Assembly: GCA_963838805.1 (NCBI GenBank)
Contig: CAWISK010000010.1
Span: 62,001-126,000, forward strand
Reading direction: 5' to 3'
Source of the DNA: CAVRQM01 sp963838805
GTDB lineage: Bacteria > Pseudomonadota > Alphaproteobacteria > Acetobacterales > Acetobacteraceae
DNA: 64,000 bases
The position numbers and the translations under genes were made by a program. Below are positions 46,641 to 55,899 of this stretch, piece after piece (position 1 is the first letter of the stretch; each line of letters begins with the position of its first letter). The notes beneath the pieces were generated by a model, which was not told where the DNA came from, made no database searches, and saw only the letters and a program-made list of their open reading frames with translations.

Positions 46641-47616
46641 GCGCAGGCGCACCCTGGCGATGGGCCAGGACGAAACCCTCGGTCCGCTGCGCCCCACCGT
46701 CGATGCCCCGTTCGGCCGCGCGCTTGTGGACGCGGCACGGAGCCGGCCCGAGATTGTCGGACTGACGGCCGATCTCGGCAAGTACACCGACATCCTGCCG
46801 TTCCGCGACGCACATCCCGATCGCTTCTTCAATGTCGGCATGGCCGAGCAGAACCTGATTGCCGTGGCCGCCGGCCTCGCGCGCACCGGCTGCATTCCGT
46901 TCGCCACCACCTATGGCGTGTTCGCGACCCGGCGCGCCTATGACTTCATCGCCATCGCCTGCGCGCACAGCCGCCTCAACGTCAAGATCATCGCGGGCCT
47001 GCCGGGTGTCACCACCGGCTATGGCGGCACGCATCAGGCGATTGAGGACACGGCGCTGATGCGGATGGTCCCCGGCCTCGTCGTCATCGACCCGTGTGAC
47101 GCGACCGAGATCGCCCAAGCGACGATGGCGATGGCCGAATACGACGGCCCCGTGTACATGCGCCTGCTGCGCGGCCAGGTTCCGGTCGTGCTCGATCCCG
47201 CGACCTACCAGTTCAGGATTGGCAGGGCGGCGGAACTGCGATCCGGCAGCGATGCCGGCATCATCAGCACCGGCCTGATGACCGAGCGGGCGCTCGACGC
47301 AGCGGCGGCGCTGGAGCGCGAGGGAGTTGCCGTCGGCGTCCTGCACGTGCCGACGCTGAAGCCCTTCGACAGCGACGCGGTGGCCGCCTTCGCAGCGCGC
47401 ACGGAACGGCTGGTCACGGCGGAGAACCATGTCACGTCCGGCGGCCTCGCGAGCCTAGTGGCAGAGACGCTGTTCGAGCACGGCCTCCACAAGACCCTGC
47501 TGCGGATCGGCCTGCCGGATGCGTTCCTGCCCTGCGGATCCGTGGCCACCCTGCAGGAACGCTGCGGCCTCACGGTGCCGCGCATGATCGAGGCGATACG
47601 AGCTGCGGGAGGCTGA
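46633..47616 (+). CDS. Transketolase, C-terminal subunit
   Basis: A 327-residue pyrimidine-binding half plus C-terminal transketolase domain. FGRALVDAARSRPEIVGLTADLG, FFNVGMAEQNLIAVAAGLA (the EQN with the catalytic Glu), YGGTHQAIEDTALMRMVPG, and C-terminal ENHVTSGGLASLVAE are all typical. Split transketolases are often recruited to dedicated sugar pathways rather than the pentose phosphate cycle. Intact; coupled to the N-terminal subunit upstream and followed two bases later by the dehydratase. Confidence 0.9.
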   Translation: MAERRRTLAMGQDETLGPLRPTVDAPFGRALVDAARSRPEIVGLTADLGKYTDILPFRDAHPDRFFNVGMAEQNLIAVAAGLARTGCIPFATTYGVFATRRAYDFIAIACAHSRLNVKIIAGLPGVTTGYGGTHQAIEDTALMRMVPGLVVIDPCDATEIAQATMAMAEYDGPVYMRLLRGQVPVVLDPATYQFRIGRAAELRSGSDAGIISTGLMTERALDAAAALEREGVAVGVLHVPTLKPFDSDAVAAFAARTERLVTAENHVTSGGLASLVAETLFEHGLHKTLLRIGLPDAFLPCGSVATLQERCGLTVPRMIEAIRAAGG

Positions 47617-47617
47617 G

Positions 47618-48787
47618 ATGCGCATCACGGCGATCGAGACCGTCACGGTCGGCGCCGGCTGGAAGAACTGGCTGTTCGTGCGGGTGCTGACCGATCGAGG
47701 CCTGCACGGCATCGGCGAAGGCACGCTCAACGGTTTCATCCGCACGACCGAGGCGGCGGTGCGCGAGCTGGAGCACCTGGCGATCGGCCAGGACCCGCGG
47801 CGCGTCACGGCGCTCGCGAAACGCCTGCTGGACAGCGTCTCGCTCGATGGCGGGCACATCCACCGCACCGCCATCGCCGCGATCGAGGTGGCGTGCTGGG
47901 ACATTCTGGGCAAGTCTCTGGGTGTGCCCGTGCATCAACTGCTGGGCGGGCGCGTGCGCGACACCGTGCTCGGCTACGCGAATGGCTGGTACCGCACCGA
48001 ACGCACGCCGGAGGCGTTTCTGGAAGCCGCGCGCGGTGTGGTGGCGCGCGGCTTTCACGCCATGAAACTCGACCCGTTCGGCACCGCGCAGGGCTTCATG
48101 TCCGAGGCGGAACTCGACCTGTCCTACGAGATCGTGCGCCGGATGCGCGAGGGACTGGGGCGGCACGTCGCCATCCTGATCGACGTACACGCGCGCTTCA
48201 CCGAGGCCGAGGCGCTGCGCGCCGCACGGCGCTTCGCCGATCTCGACATCTACTGGTGGGAAGAGCCGACCGGCCGCGATCGTCAGGAATCCGTCCACAA
48301 CGTCGCGCGCGCAAGCCCCATTCGCGTCGCCACCGGCGAGATGTACGACACGGTCGGGCAGTTCTACACGCTGGCGGAGCGCGGCTTCGTCAACATCTTC
48401 CAGCCCGAGCCGATGTCGCTCGGCGGCATCGGCAACACGCTCGCGGTCGCCAATCTGGCGCTGGCGCACGGCAGCTATATCGCGCCGCACCAGAGCGGCG
48501 GGCCGGTGGCGACGGCGGTGTGCCTGCAACTGGCCGCGTGCGTGCCCAATTTCCTGATCCAGGAGCATTTCGACGCCTTCAACGAAGCCTGGACTCGCGA
48601 CCTGGTCACATGGCGCCCGACACTCGATGGCGCGAATGGCCACCTGTCCCTGCCGGACGCGCCGGGGCTGGGCATCGACGTCGATTTCGCGGTGGCCCGC
48701 GAGCATCCGTACGATCCGCACGCCTATCTCGACGTGCATCAGCACGGCTGGGAGAAACGGCTGGGCCAGCCGGCCGCCGTGCCGTGA
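47618..48787 (+). CDS. Enolase-superfamily acid-sugar dehydratase 1 (mandelate racemase/DgoD-like)
   Basis: A 389-residue two-domain enolase-superfamily enzyme. The capping domain begins MRITAIETVTVG. The barrel holds MKLDPFG (Lys of the acid/base set), LIDVHARF (Asp and His), YWWEEP (Glu), ATGEMY (Glu) and IAPHQSGG (catalytic His). The three metal ligands and the His resemble galactonate dehydratase-type members. It should dehydrate a sugar acid to a 2-keto-3-deoxy acid; the exact stereochemistry cannot be read. The GTG of the next gene overlaps its stop. Intact. Confidence 0.87.
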   Translation: MRITAIETVTVGAGWKNWLFVRVLTDRGLHGIGEGTLNGFIRTTEAAVRELEHLAIGQDPRRVTALAKRLLDSVSLDGGHIHRTAIAAIEVACWDILGKSLGVPVHQLLGGRVRDTVLGYANGWYRTERTPEAFLEAARGVVARGFHAMKLDPFGTAQGFMSEAELDLSYEIVRRMREGLGRHVAILIDVHARFTEAEALRAARRFADLDIYWWEEPTGRDRQESVHNVARASPIRVATGEMYDTVGQFYTLAERGFVNIFQPEPMSLGGIGNTLAVANLALAHGSYIAPHQSGGPVATAVCLQLAACVPNFLIQEHFDAFNEAWTRDLVTWRPTLDGANGHLSLPDAPGLGIDVDFAVAREHPYDPHAYLDVHQHGWEKRLGQPAAVP

Positions 48788-50001
48788 AGATCGTCCGGAT
48801 CGAGACGATCCAGGTGGCGGAGTTTCCGCAGCTCCTGTGGCTGCATCTGCACAGCGAGGACGGGCTGGTCGGGCTGGGCGAGACGTTCTTCGCGCCTGGG
48901 CCGGTCGCCGCCTATATTCACGACAACGTCGCCCCTTACCTGCTCGGCCGCGATCCACGCGACATCGAGCTGCACAGCTTCCGGCTGCAGAACGTCTATG
49001 TCGGCTCGCGCAATTCCGGAGCGGAGACGCGGGGCAATTCGGCTGTCGACATTGCGCTGTGGGATCTGTTCGGCCAGGCCACGGCCCAGCCCGTCTGGCG
49101 ACTGCTCGGCGGAGCGACGCAGGATCGGGTGCCGGTCTACAACACCTGCGCCGGCTACAGCCACGCCCGCGCCAGCAAGCGTCATGCCCTGTTCGAGCGA
49201 ACCGAGGACTGGTCGGCGCGGGAAGCGCCGACCGAGGGGCCGTACGAGGATCTGCTGGCATTCCGCTTCCATGCCGACCGGCTCGCCCAAAGCCTGCTCG
49301 ACGAGGGCATCCGCGCCATGAAGATCTGGCCGTTCGACGCCGCTGCCGAAGCGTCGAACGGCACGCGCATCTCTGGCGAAGACCTTGACCGCGCGCTCGA
49401 CCCATTCCGCAAGATCCGCGCCGCCGTCGGCAACCGCATGGAGATCATGGTCGAGCTGCACGGCCTGTGGTCGCTGCCCTGCGCCATGACCATCGCCCGC
49501 GCGCTGGAGCCGTTCGCGCCGGCCTGGATCGAGGAGCCGATCCGCGGCAACGCGACCGACGCGCTGGCGATGCTGGCGCGCCACACGACGATACCGGTCT
49601 GCGTCAGCGAACGCCTCGCGACCCGCAGCAGCTTCGCAGCACTGATCGCGGCCGGGGCCGCCGGCATCGTCATGCTCGACCTGGCCTGGTGCGGCGGCAT
49701 CACGGAGGCGAAGAAGATCGCGGCGATGGCCGAGGCGCATCAGCTGCCGGTGACGCTGCATGACTGCACCGGGCCCGTCGTGTTCGCGGCAAGCTGCGCG
49801 CTGTCGTCCGTGCTGCCCAACGCCAGCTACCAGGAAATGGTGCGCGCGTACACCAGCGGCTGGTACCGCGAGGTCGTGGACACGATGCCGATGGTCGAGG
49901 ACGGGCATGTGCGGCCACTCCGCGGGCCGGGTCTCGGGTTGCGGCTGCGTCCCGAGTTCACACGGCGACCCGACGCGGACATCCGCGCCTCCTGCGTGTA
50001 G
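48784..50001 (+). CDS. Enolase-superfamily acid-sugar dehydratase 2 (mandelate racemase-like)
   Basis: A 405-residue enzyme with capping domain MKIVRIETIQV and barrel motifs MKIWPFD (Lys), MVELHGLW (metal Glu with His), WIEEPI (Glu), VSERLATR (Glu) and LHDCTGPV (His). Between residues 120 and 160 there is a longer polar insert (YSHARASKRHALFERTEDW) in the 20s-loop/capping region that shapes the substrate pocket, so its substrate probably differs from that of dehydratase 1. The GTG start at 48784 overlaps the upstream stop. Last gene of the operon from 45008; convergent with dehydratase 3. Confidence 0.85.
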   Translation: MKIVRIETIQVAEFPQLLWLHLHSEDGLVGLGETFFAPGPVAAYIHDNVAPYLLGRDPRDIELHSFRLQNVYVGSRNSGAETRGNSAVDIALWDLFGQATAQPVWRLLGGATQDRVPVYNTCAGYSHARASKRHALFERTEDWSAREAPTEGPYEDLLAFRFHADRLAQSLLDEGIRAMKIWPFDAAAEASNGTRISGEDLDRALDPFRKIRAAVGNRMEIMVELHGLWSLPCAMTIARALEPFAPAWIEEPIRGNATDALAMLARHTTIPVCVSERLATRSSFAALIAAGAAGIVMLDLAWCGGITEAKKIAAMAEAHQLPVTLHDCTGPVVFAASCALSSVLPNASYQEMVRAYTSGWYREVVDTMPMVEDGHVRPLRGPGLGLRLRPEFTRRPDADIRASCV

Positions 50002-50014
50002 TCGCGACTCACTG

Positions 50015-51190
50015 TCATGCGCGGGCGACCCTGGCCCCCGACGAGCCGGTGAAATTCTCCTCCCAATCCGCATCCCAGAGCGAGGGGAACGACAGCGGCC
50101 GATAGGGGTGGCCGGCAATTGCCGCCTCGTCGAGCGCAAGGCCAAGGCCGGGCGCATCCGGCAGCCGAAAGCGCCCTTGGCGCAGCGGATTCCAGCCGCC
50201 CACCAGATCGTCGCGCCAATCCACGTCAAACTCGGCAAAGCTCTCGAGCATGAGCATGTTCGGCGTAGACCAGGCAAAGTGCCAGGCCGCAGCCAGCGCC
50301 ACCGGGCCGGTCGAACAATGCGGCGACACCCCCAGATCCTGCGCCGCCGCCATCGCGGCGATCTTCTTGGCCTGGGTCAGTCCGCCGCAGTGCGCGATGT
50401 CCATCTGCACGACGTCGCAGGCACGCAGCGCGATCAGCCGCGCGAAATCCGCGATGGTGTACAATCGCTCGCCCGACGAGAGCGGCAGATGCGTGCTGTC
50501 CTTCAGTTCGCGAAGCAGGTCCAGGGATTCCGGGGCGACCGGCTCCTCGCACCATGCAACGTTGCGGCCTGCGAGCTTGCGGATGAACCGCGTGGCCGCT
50601 CCAGCGCCGAGCCGTCCATGCATCTCGATCATCAGGGCTGTTTCGGGACCGGCCGCGCGCGCCACCGCGTCGATGATGGCGAGCGCCCGGCTTTCCTGCG
50701 TGAGGTCCAAAGTCTTCCAGGCGGTCGAGAACGGATCGAACTTCATTGCGCGATAGCCGCGGCTGACGACATCCGCAGAACGCTGCGCGAAATCGTCGGT
50801 CGTCCGGCAGCCGCCGTACCATCCGTTCGCGTAGGCGTGAAGCGTCTCGTGGCAGCGTCCCCCGAGCAACTTGTACACCGGCTGCCCGCAAGCCTTGCCG
50901 ATCAGATCCCACATCGCGATCTCGACGCCGCTGATAGCGGTCATCACCGTCGAACCGCCCTGGTACTGGTCGCGGATCATGCCGCCCACAACCGACTCGA
51001 TGTCGAACGGATCACGGCCGATGACGCGCGACGCCGCCCACTCGTTCAGCAGCACGTCTACCGCCCGTTCCTGCCATTCCAACGACGCCTCGCCGATGCC
51101 GGTCAGGCCCGCATCCGTGGTCAGGCGCACGAACAGGTAGTTGCGCAGCCCCGCATTGCACAGAAACGTCTGCAGCGACGTGATCTTCAT
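50015..51190 (-). CDS. Enolase-superfamily acid-sugar dehydratase 3 (galactonate dehydratase-like)
   Basis: A 391-residue enzyme. MKITSLQTFLCNAG starts the capping domain. AMKFDPFST supplies the Lys, MIEMHGRLG the Glu/His pair, WCEEPV and SSGERLY the acidic ligands, and SPHCSTGPV the catalytic His. It is closer to the DgoD type than the other two by these motifs. It is the last gene of the minus-strand transporter C operon and starts one base inside the stop of a small Gfo/Idh remnant (TGATG). A GTG at 51193 is an alternative start. Convergent with dehydratase 2; 13 bases between stops. Confidence 0.87.
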   Translation of the reverse strand: MKITSLQTFLCNAGLRNYLFVRLTTDAGLTGIGEASLEWQERAVDVLLNEWAASRVIGRDPFDIESVVGGMIRDQYQGGSTVMTAISGVEIAMWDLIGKACGQPVYKLLGGRCHETLHAYANGWYGGCRTTDDFAQRSADVVSRGYRAMKFDPFSTAWKTLDLTQESRALAIIDAVARAAGPETALMIEMHGRLGAGAATRFIRKLAGRNVAWCEEPVAPESLDLLRELKDSTHLPLSSGERLYTIADFARLIALRACDVVQMDIAHCGGLTQAKKIAAMAAAQDLGVSPHCSTGPVALAAAWHFAWSTPNMLMLESFAEFDVDWRDDLVGGWNPLRQGRFRLPDAPGLGLALDEAAIAGHPYRPLSFPSLWDADWEENFTGSSGARVARA

Positions 51191-51327
51191 CACGCCAGGC
51201 CTTCCTGTCGCAAATCGATCTCGGTTCCGCGCACCACCGAGAGGTGAACCGCGTCGACCAGCGCGACCGCCGCCGCGGCATCCCGGCCGGTCGGCTGGAG
51301 CGGCTCCATGCCGCGCACCGCGATCAC
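51190..51327 (-). pseudogene. C-terminal remnant of a Gfo/Idh/MocA-type oxidoreductase
   Basis: From a GTG that overlaps the permease stop (51327) the frame reads about 45 residues ending RDAAAAVALVDAVHLSVVRG then TEIDLRQEGLA. This is the typical last helix and strand of Gfo/Idh/MocA dehydrogenases. The Rossmann domain and active site are absent, so an internal deletion has fused the end of the gene to the permease. The preserved overlaps on both sides show it was once an operon member. The family call from so short a piece is tentative. Confidence 0.45.
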
Positions 51328-53303
51328 GCGCGGCGCCGGGCGGGGATCAGCGCCACGCCGGCGCGCAAGGTCAGCGCGGCCAGGATCGCCCCGCCCTTCA
51401 GCACGAAAAACCCGGCATCGCCCATCTGCATGCCGGACAGTCCATTGTTCAACACGGCCAGGAACAGCACGCCGATCGCAGTGCCGCGCAGGCCGCCCTC
51501 GCCACCACGGAAGGAAGCGCCGCCCACGACCACGGCCACGATCGCATCAAGCTCCAGGCCGAACCCGGCGGTGGGCGCCGCCGCACCGAGGCGGCTCAGC
51601 ATGACCACCATGCCCGCGGCGGTGAACGCGCCCATGCACAGCAGCGCCAGCAGCCGCGTCCGGCCGACATCCACGCCCGCCTGCCGCAGCATCCGCGCCC
51701 CGCCACCCAGCGCGTAGAACCGCAATCCCAGGGGTGTGTGGGCCAGCAGCAACCATCCGACGGCAAACGCGACCACAACGAGCGCGGTCGCAGCGGTGAA
51801 GCCGGCAAGGACCGGGGTGGTCATCGCGCCGATGAAGGAGGGGTCGAAGCCCAGGGTCCGGGCGCCGGTCAGCGACACCGCGAGACCGCGCGCCCAGATC
51901 CAGGCAGCAAGCGTCACGATCAGCGGGTCGAGGCCGAGAGCTCCGACCAGCAGGCCGTTGCCGCCGTAGACCAGCAGACAGCCGAGAATGCCCAGCCCCA
52001 ATGCCGGCGCCCAGCCCAACCCCGCATGCAGCGCCAATGCCGCCAGAACCGCTCCCAGGGCCACGACCGAGCCTGGCGAGATGTCCACACAGCGCGAGAT
52101 GATGCCGATCGTGGCGCCCACCGCGACGATCGCCAGCGCCGCGTTCTGTTCGATCAGCGCCACGAGATTTGCCCAGGTCACGAAACGGGCATTGGCGGCC
52201 GCGAAGATCAGGACCAGCAACAGAGTGGCGGCCGCGAGAGCGTGCCGTGCCAGCGCCGCGCCGAACCGGTTCGTGACGGCATCCTGCTGGCCCTCCGCCG
52301 CATCCAGCACGGCGGCGCCACGTCCCTGCAGCAGCCGGCCCGCGATCATGGCCGCCAGCAGCAGCAGGCCCGTCACCGTGGTCTGCCAGGTTCCCGCGAC
52401 GGCATGGATCGTCATGTAGTTGAACACCATCATCAGCATGACGGCCCCGATTGCCGCATGGCCGACGCCGACCCGCCCGGCCGGCAGGCCGCCGGCGCCG
52501 AGCGCCACCACCGCAATGGCGTAGAACTCCAGTCCCACGCCCACCGACGGGCTGACAACTCCAGTGCGGGCCGCGATCAGGATGCCGGCGATACCGGCCA
52601 GTGCGCCGCAGCCGATATACGCGCCCGCGCGCAATCGCCGCACCCGCACCCCCGCCAGCCGCGCAGCCGCCGGCGCGTCTCCGACCGCGTACAGCCGACG
52701 GCCGGTGACGGTGCGGAACAGGATCACCCCGACCGCCGCGGCCGCGGCAATGGCGATCGCCGCATCGAGCGGCAGGAATCCCAGACGCCCGCCTGCAAGA
52801 TCGTCGAACACGGCCCCTTCGAGGTCGATCCACGAATTGAAGCGCGCGAGCAGCAGGAGAGCGAGGCCGCGCACGGCGATCATCGTGCCGAGAGTCACGA
52901 TCACCGGGCTGATGGCCAATCCTTCCACCAGCGCGGCGTTGACCGCGCCGACCAGTGCCCCCGCGCCCACCGCGGCCGACAATGCCAGAACCGGGCTCGC
53001 CTGTTCGACATGCAGCGCGCCCGCGACCGTCGCGGACGCGAGCACCACCGAGCCCACGGACAGATCGATGCCGCCAACCAGCACCACGAGCGTCATGCCG
53101 GCGCCGAGCACCAGCACGGCGGCTGTCTGCCGGGCGATGTTGTCGACGTTGGCGAGCGTCCCGAACTGCGGAGCCGTGAGCGCGAACAGCAGAAAGATCG
53201 CCGCCGCGATTGCCAGCATCGGCTGGCGCCCAAGGAGCTTCCCGGCTGCATCGCGCCAGGGCAGACGGGCCGCCGTCGGCGCGGGACGGGCCGCCGTGCT
53301 CAC
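51324..53303 (-). CDS. Fused double permease of a CUT2 sugar ABC transporter, system C
   Basis: A 659-residue protein made of two complete BPD_transp_2 permeases in one chain. The first (about residues 25-335) has LVVLVGGIDLSVGSVVL and RLYAVGDAPAAARLAGVRV. The second (about 355-655) has GIISRCVDISPGSVVALG, LRFYALGGGARMLRQAGVD and VVVGGASFRGGEGGLRG. The polar stretch between them (LDAAEGQQDAVTNRFGAALA) is the linker. System B has two separate permeases, so this is the covalent equivalent of a heterodimer. The reading frame is open throughout, so the fusion is not an artefact of a missed stop, although a lost stop by base error cannot be excluded. Four-base overlap with the ATPase gene. Confidence 0.85.
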   Translation of the reverse strand: MSTAARPAPTAARLPWRDAAGKLLGRQPMLAIAAAIFLLFALTAPQFGTLANVDNIARQTAAVLVLGAGMTLVVLVGGIDLSVGSVVLASATVAGALHVEQASPVLALSAAVGAGALVGAVNAALVEGLAISPVIVTLGTMIAVRGLALLLLARFNSWIDLEGAVFDDLAGGRLGFLPLDAAIAIAAAAAVGVILFRTVTGRRLYAVGDAPAAARLAGVRVRRLRAGAYIGCGALAGIAGILIAARTGVVSPSVGVGLEFYAIAVVALGAGGLPAGRVGVGHAAIGAVMLMMVFNYMTIHAVAGTWQTTVTGLLLLAAMIAGRLLQGRGAAVLDAAEGQQDAVTNRFGAALARHALAAATLLLVLIFAAANARFVTWANLVALIEQNAALAIVAVGATIGIISRCVDISPGSVVALGAVLAALALHAGLGWAPALGLGILGCLLVYGGNGLLVGALGLDPLIVTLAAWIWARGLAVSLTGARTLGFDPSFIGAMTTPVLAGFTAATALVVVAFAVGWLLLAHTPLGLRFYALGGGARMLRQAGVDVGRTRLLALLCMGAFTAAGMVVMLSRLGAAAPTAGFGLELDAIVAVVVGGASFRGGEGGLRGTAIGVLFLAVLNNGLSGMQMGDAGFFVLKGGAILAALTLRAGVALIPARRRA

Positions 53304-54832
53304 GAGGCCGCCTGCATCATCATGTTCAGCGTCTGCTCGGACACATGCCCGTGCGGCGCCTCGCCGATCAGTTCTCCGTCTCTGACGACCAGGATGCGGT
53401 CAGCCAGTGCCAGCACCTCCGGAACATCCGAGGAGACGACGAGAATGGCCTTGCCCGCACGCGCGAGACCGTCCAGCCGCCGGTAGATGTCGGCCCGCGC
53501 GCCGACATCCACGCCGCGCGTCGGCTCGATCAGGATGAAGATGTCGGCTTCCGCCAGGTCCCAGCGTGCCAGCAGCGCCTTCTGCTGGTTGCCGCCTGAC
53601 AATGTCCGCATCGGCGCCGCGAGCGAGGGCGCCGTCACGCCGAACCGCTCCCGCGCTGCCTGCGCGCCGCGGCGTTCGCGCCCGGCATCGACGAACATGC
53701 GGGCGACGCGACGACGCGCCAGCGAGGGCAGCGCGATATTCTCGCGCAGGCCCTGGTGCGGAAGAATGCCCTCGCCCTTGCGATCCTCCGTCAACAGGCA
53801 GATGCCCGCTGCGATCGCATCACCCGGCGCGGCAAAGGCGACCTGTCGCCCATCGACGACGATGCGCCCGGCATCGGCCACGAGATCCCCGCCCAGCAGC
53901 CGCGCGGTTTCGTTCTGGCCCGCGCCGAGCAGACCGGTCAGTGCCAGGATCTCGCCCGCGCGCAGCACGAGATCGATGCCGCGCACGCGACCGCGCCAGG
54001 CCAGACCCTCGGCGCGCAGCCGCTCGCCGCCCTTCGCGCGCGGGCCGGAATGGGTGAATGCCTCCTTGCGCTGACCGATCATGGCCTCGGTCAGCCGCGC
54101 CTCCGTCCAGCCGGCCAGGTCGGCCGTGATCACCTTGCGGCCGTTGCGCAGCACCGTCACCCGATCGCACAGGTCGAGCACCTCGGCGAACCGATGCGAG
54201 ACATAGAGAACGGCAATCCCGTCATCGCGCAGCGTGCGAATGGCGGCGAACAGCCGCTCCGACTCCGCCCTGCCCAGCGGTGCGGTTGGTTCGTCCAGGA
54301 TCAGCACGGATGGATCGGAAGCGACCGCGCGGGCGATCTCGATGAGCTGCCGCTCTGCCAGCGGCAAATGGCCGACCAGCGTCGTGCCGGGAATGTTCAG
54401 ACCCATCCGCCCCAGCACCTGCCGGCTGCGCGCCCGCATCGCCGCGAGGTCGAGCAACCCGCCGCGCCGCGGCTCGCGGCCGAGCACGATGTTCTGCTCC
54501 ACGGTCAGGTTCGCAAGCAGGCTCAGCTCCTGGTACACCGTGACGATTCCTGCGGCCATCGCCGCCCCCGTTCCGGCGAAGGCCACAGGCTGGCCGCCGA
54601 CCAGGACTTCGCCCGCATCGGGCTGCAGCATCCCGGAGACGATGTTGATCACCGTGGATTTGCCGGCGCCGTTCTGGCCCACGAGCGCGTGAGCCTCGCC
54701 CCGGCCGATCTCGAAGGAGACATCGTCCAGCGCCACCACGCCGGGAAAGCGCTTGGCCAGCTTGCGCACGGCAAGTGCCGGCGCCGCGCCGGACGCGGCA
54801 GGAGGCACGGCGGTGTACTGCCGGCCGCTCAC
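53300..54832 (-). CDS. Sugar ABC transporter ATP-binding protein (CUT2), system C
   Basis: A tandem ATPase of 510 residues. The first domain has GQNGAGKSTVINI, PLAERQLIEIARAV and ILDEPTAPLG. The second has GLLGAGQNETARLL, LSGGNQQKALLARW and LIEPTRGVDVG, where the usual LLDEP Asp is Ile-Glu, a minor change in the second, often degenerate site. The GTG start at 54832 overlaps the receptor stop; an N-terminal tail of about 20 residues precedes homology (ALAVRKLAKRFPGVVAL). Intact. Confidence 0.9.
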   Translation of the reverse strand: MSGRQYTAVPPAASGAAPALAVRKLAKRFPGVVALDDVSFEIGRGEAHALVGQNGAGKSTVINIVSGMLQPDAGEVLVGGQPVAFAGTGAAMAAGIVTVYQELSLLANLTVEQNIVLGREPRRGGLLDLAAMRARSRQVLGRMGLNIPGTTLVGHLPLAERQLIEIARAVASDPSVLILDEPTAPLGRAESERLFAAIRTLRDDGIAVLYVSHRFAEVLDLCDRVTVLRNGRKVITADLAGWTEARLTEAMIGQRKEAFTHSGPRAKGGERLRAEGLAWRGRVRGIDLVLRAGEILALTGLLGAGQNETARLLGGDLVADAGRIVVDGRQVAFAAPGDAIAAGICLLTEDRKGEGILPHQGLRENIALPSLARRRVARMFVDAGRERRGAQAARERFGVTAPSLAAPMRTLSGGNQQKALLARWDLAEADIFILIEPTRGVDVGARADIYRRLDGLARAGKAILVVSSDVPEVLALADRILVVRDGELIGEAPHGHVSEQTLNMMMQAAS

Positions 54833-55830
54833 TTGTATGTCGCGAGGATGTCCTTCAGCGGCTTCAGGAACGGAAACGTATCCATGTGACTTACTTCGTC
54901 CCGGGCCAGCTTCAGTGCGCTGGACACGTTCTGCTTCGTGACCAGCACGCCCTGGATCAGCAGCGTGTCGGGATGCGGCTTCTTCGTGGCAATCAGGTAG
55001 GGCAGATAGGCCTTCCAGAACCCCGAATACTGCGGCGCCAGCAGCACCGTGCTTTCCATCTTGCCGTCCTTGACGGCGTTCAATCCGCCTTCCGTGCCAT
55101 CGACGGACACCAGCATGACCTGGTCCTGCTTGCCCGAGCGATCCACGACCTTGGCGGCAGGGACCGTAAGGCTGTCGCTGTTGCCGTAGATCAGATCCAG
55201 CTTCGGATAGGCGGTCAGCCAGTTCTCGGTGATCGACACGGCCTTGCTCGGATCCCAATTGGTGGGCTCCTGCGCCACCACCTTCACGCCGGGATACCGC
55301 GCCATGACGTCGGTGAACCCGCCAGAGCGATCGGTGTTCAACCCCTGGCCGAGCAGGCCTTGCAAATTGGCCACCTCGCCCTGCACGACGCCATGATAGC
55401 GCCCCTTCAGCAGCTGGGCCGAATATTCTCCGACGATCCTGCCGGTGTAGCGTTCGTCAAAGCCGAGTGTCGCGGCGCAGCCGGGGATCGTCGAGTGCAG
55501 GCAGATCACCGGGATATGCGCCGCCTCGGCCTTTTTCATCGTCGGGCCGAACGCCTTGGCGTCGATGAAATTGACCGCGACGGCATCGACGCCGTCATTG
55601 ATCATGTTTTCGAACGCCTGAATCTGCTTGTTCACGTCGCCTTCGCCGCCCGCGACGACAAGCGTGAAGCCGAAACGGCGGGCAGCCTCCTTGGCGCCCT
55701 GCACCTCGCCCAGGTGAAACGGGTTGGACAGGTCGATCTGCACCAGGCCGATCCGCGGTTGGCGATCCGCGGCCGAAGCCATGCCGGCCACCACGACGCA
55801 GACCGACGCGATCGCAAGCGCTTTCAACAT
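54829..55830 (-). CDS. Periplasmic sugar-binding protein, system C
   Basis: A 333-residue RbsB-fold receptor. The signal peptide is MLKALAIASVCVVVAGMASA. The mature start is RIGLVQIDLSNPFHLGEVQGA, the classic first strand of ribose/galactose receptors. Further features are VNKQIQAFENMINDGVDAVAV, LHSTIPGCAATLGFDERYTG and YGNSDSLTVPAAKVV. It is distinct from the system A and B receptors. First gene of the operon, preceded by an operator at 55900-55927 and by the LacI gene whose 3' end lies beside that operator. Confidence 0.9.
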   Translation of the reverse strand: MLKALAIASVCVVVAGMASAADRQPRIGLVQIDLSNPFHLGEVQGAKEAARRFGFTLVVAGGEGDVNKQIQAFENMINDGVDAVAVNFIDAKAFGPTMKKAEAAHIPVICLHSTIPGCAATLGFDERYTGRIVGEYSAQLLKGRYHGVVQGEVANLQGLLGQGLNTDRSGGFTDVMARYPGVKVVAQEPTNWDPSKAVSITENWLTAYPKLDLIYGNSDSLTVPAAKVVDRSGKQDQVMLVSVDGTEGGLNAVKDGKMESTVLLAPQYSGFWKAYLPYLIATKKPHPDTLLIQGVLVTKQNVSSALKLARDEVSHMDTFPFLKPLKDILATYK

Positions 55831-55899
55831 GGCGTTCCTCCCCTCCTCGCCGGCGTTCGTCGGGCCGGCTGATTCCGCGCTTTGAGCCCACGCCGCGTG

